Notes under the pieces: generated by a model
What the model saw: the letters and a program-made list of their open reading frames with translations, nothing else
Databases searched by the model: none
What the model was told of the DNA's origin: nothing
In this document: piece by piece, positions 22,601 through 62,000 of the stretch
How the letters are laid out: the number at the start of each line of letters is the position of its first letter
Numbering within the stretch: position 1 is the first letter of the stretch
Source of the DNA: Glandiceps talaboti
Taxonomy: Eukaryota; Hemichordata; Enteropneusta; Spengelidae
DNA length: 62,000 nt
Assembly: GCF_964340395.1 (NCBI RefSeq)
Contig: NC_135554.1
Span: forward strand, 16,273,092-16,335,091
Reading direction: 5' to 3'
Made by a program: the position numbers and the translations under genes

Positions 22601-25600
22601 TCTTTGGCCATTGTGATAGCGTACTACAATAAATTCTGTCTGTTGGTTTGACTGGATATTGGGCAACTTTGCCAAATTCACCGTGTTTCTGACGATGTTC
22701 ATCTTGCCACCTATCCAGGAAGGTATGTAAATTATACTGACCAGGACCCAAGTTTGCCAAATTCTAACAAATATGAAAAACATAAATAAGATTTGTCAAT
22801 TTTTTAAAGTGCAAATTCAAAGCTGTGTAGATTCAAACTATGATGAAATATTTTTAGTATTCCTGATAATTTAATAGAAGACATTGAAATCTATATAGAT
22901 TCCACTATCAAAATAATTTTCATCTTCAACTTCAAGGACAACCTATAAAGATCATTTATAATATTTCATATTTTGATCTTTACAAAAAAAAGAAATAGAT
23001 GGCTGTAAAAATAAACTTTATAACTTGACATGTTAATGTTACAAATGCTAATTTGCATATATACAACATTGTAAATAGGACTCTGTACCCTTTTCCCATC
23101 CACATATGCTCTGTTTCCTACTCAGTTACCCTCCCTTATTTCAAAATAGAATGATCTACATGACTCATACAAAGCTGTGTGTTAGGAATGTACCAAATAG
23201 TTTAGAGGGGTGTTTGATCAACTTACAGGTATTGCAAGATGTCCAGTTTTAATGGGTGCATTTCTGTCTCCTGTAAATAAGTCGTAAGGACCGCGTACAC
23301 TGGTCAATTTACTCGTCATTTCATCAGCAAAACCTCTCTTCTCATATGTTCCAGGACCAAGCTCACAGCCCTGAAAAATAAACACAGAAAGTGAGGAATC
23401 ATTCAAGATGTTTACAAAACAAATACAATACTGTATTACTCAGCTATTTTCTCAACAACTACAAGAATAGAATGAAAATGAATAAATTATAATTCATTGA
23501 ATTTGCATACTAATGAACTAATTTGCATATTTACAAATGCATTCAAAAGTCAAGAATGTAACATCAGCATTTGTTATGCAAATCAAATTGATATTTCATT
23601 ATAAACACAAATCTAGACATTATTCATAATTGAGGCAGAAAATCAGCATAAGATTTATAATTTGATTAATATGTATTTAAAGTAAGCTAATTTGCATATC
23701 TAAGCATTACATGTTTTGTGAACATAGAAGCTAAGTTGAATGATTTTTATCATCTTGAAACAGAAAACTTATTTGACACACTTGCCTATAAATAGTCATT
23801 GCAGTTTGTTGTTGATGTGTGTTTATTGTCAATGATTGCATGCCACATGTTTTAACTTTGATGATTATTTTTATCAATTCTTGTAAACAACATCTTTTTT
23901 ACAGGGTATGTTTTCTGTTCTATATACACTGACATTACTTACCACTGACGGTAGATTTCTTGGCGTTGATGATCCGGCATCTAACATTCCAATATTACTT
24001 GTAGATTTCCTGGCTTTTTCTTCCAATGCTGAATGTGGGATACCACCTGCTCCATAGGTTCCCGGGCCCGGAACACCACTCTGCAAAGTTCATTATAAAT
24101 TGTTGAAGAAAACCATTCCCCAGGATGAACTCAACAAACAGTTTGTGTAAAACTTCCATCTTTTACAGTAAATAATGATTAATTAAATTTTAATTTCCCC
24201 GATACACATGTTCAGATGAAGTCTTTGTTGATTTGTTTATTGACAAACACAATGTGTCACAATGCAATTACCATGTGCCATCCCAAAGTTCTGTCCACAA
24301 AGACAATTGGGATTCGGCTTATTTGCATGAAGCCATAGATCGCTTAAATCGTAAGATCTGCCACTGAGGGTGCTCTATTCATCCCTTTCCACAAACGTAA
24401 GGGAAATGATAAATACTTTGTGTAGTCTATAATCATAGAAATTATTTTCACAAAGAAAATAGCATACAGTTTTAGCTTTGGAGCTTACAAACAAAATTTT
24501 TACTCGAACGATCTTGAAGTCTCTATATTCTCAGTATTAGAGTTAATCCCCTACATTGTTGAACAGTATAAAGCAAGGTGGATAGCCATTTTTATACTGT
24601 CAATGCTGACCACTGAATTCAATAGCCCTTCACTTTCAATGGTCAACGCTGAATACAAGCTAAAGTCCACCATTGAAAAGAACTTCAGTAATTGTCAATT
24701 TGAATATTCATATCAACTGAAGGTTGAAGAACAAGCAGTTAATCATTGGCTTTCAAAACGTGACCTTTGAATCTAGCACAAACACAAATCAATATAAATC
24801 AGTATGTTGATTAGTACTCACTGTTGCAACACTTCGAAATCTTCTGTCCCTGGTTTCGCAAATTCCACGGGTGCTACGAGGTTTCTCATCAGAAGCATCA
24901 ACAAAATCTTTGATGTTATAACTACCTGGTCCTAGATTCCGTTGCTGGAGGGAAGAATGAAATTTTATTTCATTGTATATACTAAGACACCTGTGGATTT
25001 GTTGTAAAACGTTTTTTGAATTGGTTATGTAAACAATCATAAGCTAGTATCTATGGGATTCCTGACATGTTACACAACACAGTCATGCTATCATTATAGA
25101 TCACTTATTTGGCTGGAAATTAAACATGCAAAAAATAAGAAGTGACTAAATTGCCTGGTAATTAGTAAAAATTAGACTTCTAAAATTGCAAAATTTTCTA
25201 GTAGCAGAAATATCTAAGGTTTATGGTATAGGTTAGAGGTTATCCATTGGGGTATCATACAGATAGCCTCAGTTATTTTTAAAATCATTGTTTCTCAAGT
25301 TCAAAATGATGTGAAAAACAAAGTTTTCTCCTCTCATCTCACAGTTTCATGGCTTATGTTGTAACACAGTTACAGAGAAGAAGTTTCAGTCAGTTGAATC
25401 TTTCTCTAAATTCTATTTCATTCAATCTGATTAGAATCCCATGTGGTGAATACATCGTTTAATTGTTTTCAATCTTGTTGCTCCAGAAGTGAGTGGAATG
25501 AAGGCACTTACTCCCAGAAAAAAAAAATCAAACACAAACAACACTAAATTAAGGAAACAGAGGTGTGAAAAAAATTGCACCATATTCACTACATCAGATT

Positions 25601-25670
25601 TTAATCCGATTGATTTTCACTTAAGTACAATAATGATGACTTGTCAGGTAGTCACATATAAAATGCAAAC

Positions 25671-25743
<73 letters not shown>

Positions 25744-25794
25744 CACATACACAGACACGCGCGCACACACACAGACACACACACACACATACAC

Positions 25795-25825
<31 letters not shown>

Positions 25826-28800
25826 CACACACACACACACACAGACACACACACACACACAGACACACACACACACACACACAAATAATCTTGTTTTCAA
25901 AGCTACAGTTGTTTTGTTGCCATGGGTTTCTCAACTTTTATAGTAAGCTATAATTACACCTTTGAATTCATTGGCATCAAAACTACAAATAGAATTCATG
26001 TTTCTCAGTCGATTGCATTATGCATTTCATTTCTATAAAATAGAAAAGGTCCCAATACAAAAGGTCTTTCCTTAGGGATCATTTTTAATTTAAAAGGACT
26101 AACAATAAAACGCATCCCAAAGGCACTTTAGTAAACTACATGTATTCATATCAAGTATGTTAATACCTGTAGGGAAATGTACAACACATTCACGTTATGC
26201 TTCAGTAAGTTGCCCTTACCAGTAAATAAAAGTGTAATAAAACTTTAAAGTGCACTTTGTACAATGACAGAACAATGCAGTGTCATTTCATTCACCATGT
26301 GTGTTGGAGTGAAACCAGTAAATAAGCAATCTAATCAAACTGTGCATATATAACTTCAAAATTAAACGGGCCATATATTATATACATGTATGTTATAAAA
26401 ATCATTATTTTAAATGAATTAATGACAAAAAAGATATCTTTGTAAACATTTGAAACTCAATAAGAGAGTGAAATGTAAGGCTGGATTAATCAAAGAAATA
26501 CAGAAAACTATTCATAACAAAATGAATATAATTTGACTGAAAAAAATGAAGAAAAGTGTATTTCCAACCTAAAACGTTTTATTTACCTGTGCCCTTTTCT
26601 TTTCCCACTGTTCTTTATAGAGTAAATGTGGTAAGGCAGCCATTCTAGCCATTTCATAGGCTCTAGCCCAGCCAGGTCCTGAGGCTCTGTCATCTACAGC
26701 ACTTCTGCTGAACCCACCTACTAGTACATCATAAACACCTGGACCTCGGCGACGATTCTGTAAATTAAAAAAAAAATAATTCAAACTTGGTTTTTTATCA
26801 AAGTGTGTCAGTTTCCACAATGACATGTAGAGTTTTAAGCTTGCACTATGAAATTCCCAATCAAAGAAGCCAATGATTGCCAGATTTTTTTTTTCATATA
26901 CTACACCATTTCAGAGAGATTTAACTAACAATCAAGTTAGGCAATATATATCTCTCTCTGTATATACATTTGGGTCCACAAGTTTGCAATTTAGACAACA
27001 CAGTTCAAAGATTTAATTGTATCAACTGACCTAGATCGATGCCCTAAATACATGTAGATATTAAAAAACAATCTCTTTAAAAAAAGCTGCAGTTTCAAAT
27101 GGGTTTTTAACTGTCAATTATCTTAATTGCTATAGTTGTTTTCCTTAGGGAGCAATACAAATACATATTTGTGCCTATAATCCCAGCCATTATCTCTTTC
27201 CAGTTTTGAGTTACCCTTCAAAATCATTTATCATGGTTACAAGTTTCACAAAAGTTCCCACCTTGTAAATTGTACTGTGAACTAAGTACTACAACACTGA
27301 CATTAAACACTTGTTTGTACATTTAATTTAAGTGATAAATCTAGACTCTCTCACAGTCCTCAGGAGCATCGCTAAATTAGAAGGGCTGTTTTGTGTGTAC
27401 CAATATCTACTGCATAGCTGTACTCAAATATCCTTGTACCGTGGGCCCTCATTGACTTCATAGGGCTAATCATTCATTGACGTGTGTGTTACTGCGATGT
27501 AGATGTAGTCAATGCTACCGAGGACTTAGTCTATCAGCTAGCCCTCGGATGTTCTTCCGATAAAATACAACACGCAGCCGAACAACGCTATCGAGGATGG
27601 AACATCCGAGGTCTAGCGAATGTCATCAGGATATAAATAACTGCCAATCAGAGAACCGTATTAGTGACAAGCACAAACAGAGGACAATAGCTAAATTTTC
27701 ATGCATATTCATCTTAAGGAGGGACTTGTAAAAATAACCACCAATGCGTTAACTAAAATGTGTGAATGACAACGTCTACACACTCATCAAACACAATTAC
27801 CATAAACTGATAAGACATAGTAATGACATAAATGTGTTTGTCAACACCTCCATGCAGAGATTGAATATATTAAAGTATATATATGCATATATGGCCCAAC
27901 CCACCGCTTATCGTAATCTCAATGGAATGTCCGGTCTGAAAATGGCATTCGCTAGACTGTTCGGGCAGGCCCTCACATGCGAACTTCGTTCGCTTATAGT
28001 TATAGCATCGAAAGAAAGCCTGAACGTCTAGCAGCAAGACTACCTAGGATTGTGAGATAATCTAGTAGTGACAAATCCTGTTATCTAACAGTACTTGTTG
28101 ATCGCTCTACACTATCATGTCAAAATGGGATGGAAATTAAATGGATTATTATGTAATAATAATATGATATTTTAAATATTACCATAAATATGTATCTAGT
28201 CATCAAACAAATCACAAAAGAATTTATTGTTATCTTTAAATGTGGCCATATGGATGAGGATTGGGTATTTATTTTGGATTTTAATTTACAAAACAATTTT
28301 AACATCGCTTCCTACTTGAAAAATCAATGTGAAATAACATTGACCAAGTCTGTGTTTGTAGTTCAATGAATTGCAAAAGCATAATAAATGTGTAAAATGT
28401 TAGTTATTGTACATGCAATAACAAACATTTTTACATATTTTATGGCTTTTTTGCAATGTATTAAGTGATGTAAACTTAGACAATGTTGTTTCATTTTGAT
28501 TTTTCAAGTAGGACACCATGATAAAATTGTTTTATAAATTAAAAATCCAAAATACATACCCAATCCTCATCCATATGGCCACTTTAACATACTGCACTAA
28601 GCACTCTCCAGTGGTACAATATAATGACTGTTTTAATGTTACTTTTCTCACAGGTTTTAAAGCAAAATAACGTGAATAAAGCCATACTATACAATGTACC
28701 TTCACACAGTAAATCAAACCAGAGTCTCTTATTTGTAATTAAGATCAAATTGAATGATTGATTGGTTTATTCAAATACAAACCTTAAAAACATTACATAT

Positions 28801-30146
28801 CACAAACTCCACCACAAACAATGGCTTATCTCTAATTCTACTACAGACACTGTTTGCTCTAGGCTTCTAAGTCTACCTTTTACTTCACATGTCTATTTAT
28901 TTTTTTAAGAGTGTTGTTCTGCCAGTGGCTTTTGGTATTGAATAGGGGACCTAAGAAATGGGGAAAAGTCAACAAAACAAGCGACAAACTTACCAGTTCA
29001 TCCATAGATTTAGTACAGTATGGTACTTCTGTAAATGTACCAGGCATTTTACTGGCTGGATGTACACCTGATGTGTCAAACCTAGAAGATAAAAATCATT
29101 CAATTATTACTGTGTTTAAAACTCAGTAACTTGGACTTACCAATGCTAGAGGTGTGTAAAAATTCAAATGCATGGTACTGTATTATTGTCTAGCTTATCA
29201 CCAAAGGCAATACGCATCTATTTACATTATTCAGTTTGTTTTGTTTATGTAGTGCAGTTCTGTACCTTCCCTAATTACAACATCGACAACGCAAAATAAA
29301 TTGTAAAATATTCACAGAGTTCTGTACTGTGTTACCATGATATTTCATCTGTCTGTCAAAAGTACGTCAGATTTGACATGTATACATTGAGTTACAAATG
29401 TTACATGTAAATAAAACTTCGGTTGCTAATGTATCATTTATTTTTACGTTTCTCGGTTGAAGATTTTAGTTATATGATATATTTAGTACTGTATGAATTA
29501 CTACAATGTGGATGATATTAAGTTATTTCTTGAAATGTTAAAATATGACATTCTACCTAACAAACAACGTTTGTTTTTACAACATTCGAGATGACGACAA
29601 CACACTCGGTGATCAGCCATATCTTTAGGAGTATGTCTAGGTTGATAGTTTCAAGAGGGTTCGTTACGCCCTTTTGATTTCATAAAGCCAAGGTGGGCTT
29701 AATTAGTCAAACAACACTTATCTGAAATCGTTTATATTATGCCGAGTGGGTGTGATCCCCATAATAAATTTTCTTTCAAATACTTCAAGCAACGTCTAGA
29801 CAACATCGCCTAAGTGTGAAATACCGACACATTTATAACGTCCCATATTTTATCAGCGTTCTGGTTAAAATAATGCGCATATGTTTCGAAAAGCCATTAA
29901 TTTCATAAACGATATTGAAGTCAGAAAGGCAATAAGATAAGAAGATTCATTTCAAGGTGTAGACAGTCGAAACGCAAGGCGTCAATAAACAGTACAACTT
30001 CAACGACGCCGTATTTTGTTCCATTGAATGCGCGAAGCACAGTGTGCGATATCGACATGATAAATGAACAGGTGGCCGTGAACACGCCGTACTCACCTTG
30101 CTTTCTGCGTCCCGAAAGGAGCACCGGAAAACTTCTTTGCCGACAT
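19662..30146 (-). CDS. LEXM: LEXM/CIMAP2-like protein with GPGxY (SHIPPO/STPGR-type) repeats, complete
   Basis: Resembles lymphocyte expansion molecule (C1orf177, ciliary microtubule-associated protein 2); GPGxY-repeat proteins are mainly linked to axonemal and ciliary microtubules. Exons in transcript order: 30146-30097, 29081-28994, 26757-26587, 24944-24822, 24080-23943, 23370-23227, 22763-22596, 21594-21466, 20336-20212, 19770-19662. All are GT-AG and in phase, giving 414 aa, close to the roughly 420 aa I recall for the human protein. The N-terminus reads [19 protein letters not shown]. Exons 3 to 8 each open with one repeat, at about residues 51, 108, 149, 195, 244 and 298 (GPGVY, GPGSY, GPGTY, GPGTY, GPGQY, GPGNY). 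Exon 9 has a degenerate copy, GAGRY, near 341. Exon 3 also carries [20 protein letters not shown]. No signal peptide or membrane segment. The family call rests on recalled similarity; membership of the GPGxY-repeat group is firm. Confidence 0.82.
20587..21245. mobile_element. 659-bp insertion flanked by a 12-bp direct repeat, LEXM intron 8
   Basis: gattgctagcag occurs at 20575-20586 and 21246-21257, exactly bracketing the segment, as a target-site duplication would. The ends are weakly inverted (cgtgcgaaattaac against the complement of the right end). Related ggtcctt-gaccg motifs recur at both ends. There is no coding capacity or poly-A tail. Confidence 0.65.
21808..21868. repeat. Short tandem repeat, three ~24-bp units
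   Basis: The phrase ccaaatatggtacagtaat and variants repeat three times in LEXM intron 7. Confidence 0.8.
25672..25883. repeat. Compound (CA)n/(CAGA)n microsatellite in LEXM intron 3
   Basis: About 210 bp of CA dinucleotides with a CAGA block near 25797-25823. All reading frames here are low-complexity. Confidence 0.96.
27330..28075. mobile_element. Probable 0.75-kb non-autonomous element in LEXM intron 2
   Basis: Imperfect inverted ends (ctagactctctcacagtcct near 27343 and its relative near 28040-28065) enclose sequence with higher GC than its surroundings. An internal 12-bp stem, cctcggatgttc (27543-27554), pairs with 27600-27611. The 89-codon open frame inside has no recognisable domain. 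Confidence 0.5.
28242..28582. mobile_element. Palindromic MITE family, copy 1 (full length)
   Basis: The 341-bp segment is one long imperfect palindrome. It opens gtggccatatggatgagg and closes with the exact complement, and the arms pair along almost their whole length around a centre near 28410. It lies in LEXM intron 2. Two further copies occur at 37918 and 46609. Confidence 0.85.
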
Positions 30147-30600
30147 TGTGGAATGTTTCGTGATCGATTGACAAAAGTACTTGGTTATTTCAACATTCGT
30201 CTGGTCGCCAGTTCATTCTAATTACATGAAACCTGTATCCAAGTGTTCAATAAATTGACACAGTAAACACACCAACCCTGTAATGGCGGACAGCGTTCAG
30301 TGTTGTCATAGATACACTCATTTGCATATCCATAGCCAAGTACTAGTTAGTTTTACAATATGTAGCTGTAGTATGTATTGATTTAAAGCACGTATTGTAT
30401 ATTTACATTTACTGAAACGTGGAGAAGCTGCCAGAACTGGTCACAGTTTAGCTGAAATAATTGTATTATTTTTCAGTACAATGTCGTGAACGATAAAAAG
30501 CTCAAATTGTATTCATTCTACTTGTGCTGTGTAATACCTAGACATGTATCACGTTTCAGAGACCACTATAGAAAATATTGACGGTCTGAGATCAGGTACA

Positions 30601-30726
<126 letters not shown>

Positions 30727-30982
30727 CAACTGTGTGTGGGGCTGAGTTAATGTCTTTTTACAGATTGACATGTCCATATAATAGGCCTAATGTACTGAGA
30801 GTAAAATGTAATATTTATATAGGCTATGGATTTCAATAATGTATTGAAATAATGTCATGCCACTAAATGGCCTCATACATGTCCTGATTTCTAAAAAAAA
30901 GGGGGGGGGGGGCTTTGGCGTATTTTATCCGTTGTATAAATTTTAACTTCTTTAAACATGTTAGATTGTAATTGCGTCGTTC

Positions 30983-31033
30983 GTTCATCCGTTTGTTTGT
31001 TTGTTTGTTTGTTTGTTTGTTTGTTTGTTTGTT
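30983..31033. repeat. (GTTT)n microsatellite
   Basis: About 12 perfect copies of a TTTG-type tetranucleotide. Confidence 0.93.
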
Positions 31034-31181
31034 ACGTTGTTTTTTATTATAAATTGTTTTTACGTTTTCTATACTTAAAATTTCTATCCTTCTAGTATCT
31101 CTACATTTGCCCTCTGAAAAGTTATGGTTCATTATTCATAAATTACTTATAAACTTTGAACTTTGAACTGTTGCGTTCTAA

Positions 31182-31369
31182 CAAATCAAAGAAATCGGAG
31201 AGAGATTAACAGTTCATATGATATCTATAAAAAAAAAACTAAATTATTTTAGTTAGGCCTCAGACTTCAACCCAACAATTCGAAGAAATCGGAGCGAGAT
31301 TAACAGTTCATCAATATAGGATATTAAAAAACTCAATTATTTTAGTTAGGCCTAAGACCCCAACCCACC
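31182..31369. repeat. Tandem duplication, two ~94-bp units
   Basis: gaagaaatcgg-type starts at 31182 and 31276. Both units share gattaacagttcat and ttattttagttaggcct. It sits in the LEXM-DPYD intergenic region. Confidence 0.85.
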
Positions 31370-31762
31370 CCATCCGCCCTTCTAACTGTTTTTTAGCCAA
31401 AAATTGATAATTGATTCAGACAGTACAATTTTAAATCAGCATGTAGTAACATGTAGTGATATGAATATAAAACCAGTGAGAGACAGGGCATGTTTTTTTA
31501 TTGAAACTTTAATGGATTTTAGTGCCATGCATTTACTACAAATTCTTCAGTTTATCAATTTGACGACATTTTCTATAAGAAATACATGTCTAATGTAGCC
31601 TAGGGCTAGGGGTACTTCTCAGATTTTATTTAAGACTAAAATCGTTTTCGTCGGATGAGAATTAAAAATCCCAAAATGTAAAATCCCAAACCAAAACTAA
31701 ATTCATATGAAATAATAATATTTCGCTTATCATGATATCGATGTAAATCGTAATAATTTGTT

Positions 31763-31794
<32 letters not shown>

Positions 31795-32113
31795 GGGGGG
31801 GGGGGGGGGTAGAAGCATATTGCCCGTTCAGCATAATTTACAATATCATCGTTAAACAGTTAATTTGTAAATGTCTCACCTTATCTTTTTTACTTTTAGT
31901 TACCCGTGGCATCAATACTTTTACGAGGGGATATTATCATACTCAGTGTGTAGATCATCGAACAGAAATCAACATGGTCGCTAGGTGGCGTACTTCATGC
32001 TGAACTTACTGTAAACAACACTGCATACGTCATACTCATCGATCTCCCTCACTGCACTCATAACACTCACTGCACGTTCAGAAATTTGAAGAGTCGAGTG
32101 TGACGTATTCGCG

Positions 32114-61382
<29,269 letters not shown>

Positions 61383-61647
61383 GTAAATAAATCAATGTAT
61401 ATCTTGTATTAGTATGCATCAGTACTAGGGTATTAAAGTACCTTGAGTATTACTTCTACCCCTAAAGCAAAGTACATATAGTCTTTACTATTGTGTTTTT
61501 CCAGTCTGAACTTCCAGAAGTAAGGTTGAAACATTGGGAATAAACTTTTTAACTTATGTACTAAAGGAATTGTCCATTTATTGATCTCATTCATGATAAT
61601 GTGAGAATGCTGTCTGTCAGTCATTATCCTTTATTCATTAGTTTCAT

Positions 61648-61682
<35 letters not shown>

Positions 61683-62000
61683 TTGTTAAATTAGATTCGT
61701 GGCTCATATGAAAAGGGGAAAATATGCAAATGCAAAAATTGTCACAGACCAAAGTTACAAATGGATTCAGAATAATAGAAAGTTAATTCAAAATATCTCT
61801 CCGTTGTCTGTATTGGAGAGAGTTACTATACATGAATAAATAAATAAAATAAATAAACTTAACAAAGACATTGCCACTGTCTTCAATCCACATTTATGCA
61901 TAAATTCACCAAAAGACAGAACTGGACATACAAACATCGGAATTATGCCACACCAGGCCAAGTTATCTTCTAAAACATTATTTTATGTGACATGGACTTT
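61383..62000. other. Start of DPYD intron 15, no exon seen
   Basis: The donor at 61383 is gtaaat. The TTTA tract and AT-rich sequence follow. The last DPYD exons, including the ferredoxin-like domain, must lie right of the window. Confidence 0.6.
61633..61684. repeat. (TTTA)n microsatellite, DPYD intron 15
   Basis: About 12 perfect tetranucleotides. Confidence 0.94.

Noticed and set aside
25489-25953. 154-codon open frame rich in His and Thr
   Set aside because: Translation of the CA/CAGA microsatellite in a LEXM intron.
27762-28031. 89-codon open frame
   Set aside because: It lies within a probable non-autonomous element and has no recognisable domain.
28120-28717. Two minus-strand 61-codon open frames
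   Set aside because: They lie on the two arms of the palindromic MITE or its flank and show no protein signal.

Overview
The window is animal nuclear DNA: AT-rich, with long introns that all splice GT-AG, many microsatellites and small palindromic repeats. Protein similarity and the exon structure point to an invertebrate deuterostome such as a hemichordate or cephalochordate. The species is an inference; nothing here fixes it.

Four host genes and one nested gene are supported. (1) 1-2771, minus strand: the N-terminal four exons of an MCCC2-type biotin-dependent carboxyltransferase (mitochondrial leucine catabolism), cut by the left edge. (2) 4239-16396, plus: DMAP1, 12 coding exons and 512 aa, a chromatin subunit of NuA4/TIP60- and SRCAP-type complexes. 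(3) 19662-30146, minus: LEXM/CIMAP2-like protein, 10 exons and 414 aa, with one GPGxY (SHIPPO-type) repeat per exon. (4) 32114 to beyond the right edge, plus: DPYD, dihydropyrimidine dehydrogenase, 15 exons encoding residues 1-922; the C-terminal ferredoxin-like part lies outside. (5) 40861-43125, minus: an intronless 754-aa TRIM-NHL E3 ligase gene (RING, two B-boxes, coiled coil, filamin, NHL) inside DPYD intron 2.

MCCC2 and DMAP1 are head-to-head, DMAP1 and LEXM tail-to-tail, and LEXM and DPYD head-to-head. The genes have unrelated functions, so I read no operon-like logic into the order.

The non-coding part is rich in structure: a nested repeat stack in DMAP1 intron 10; a near-perfect 188-bp foldback element with a 10-bp flanking duplication; three copies of a full-length palindromic MITE family; a 37-bp minisatellite of about 33 copies; a 60-bp minisatellite starting at the DPYD exon 7 donor; and an array of five identical CTCF-core-like motifs spaced 50/64/50/64 bp in DPYD intron 14. 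Local tandem duplications abut splice sites in at least four places. The CTCF-like array, the nested TRIM gene and the splice-junction duplications are the best candidates for follow-up.
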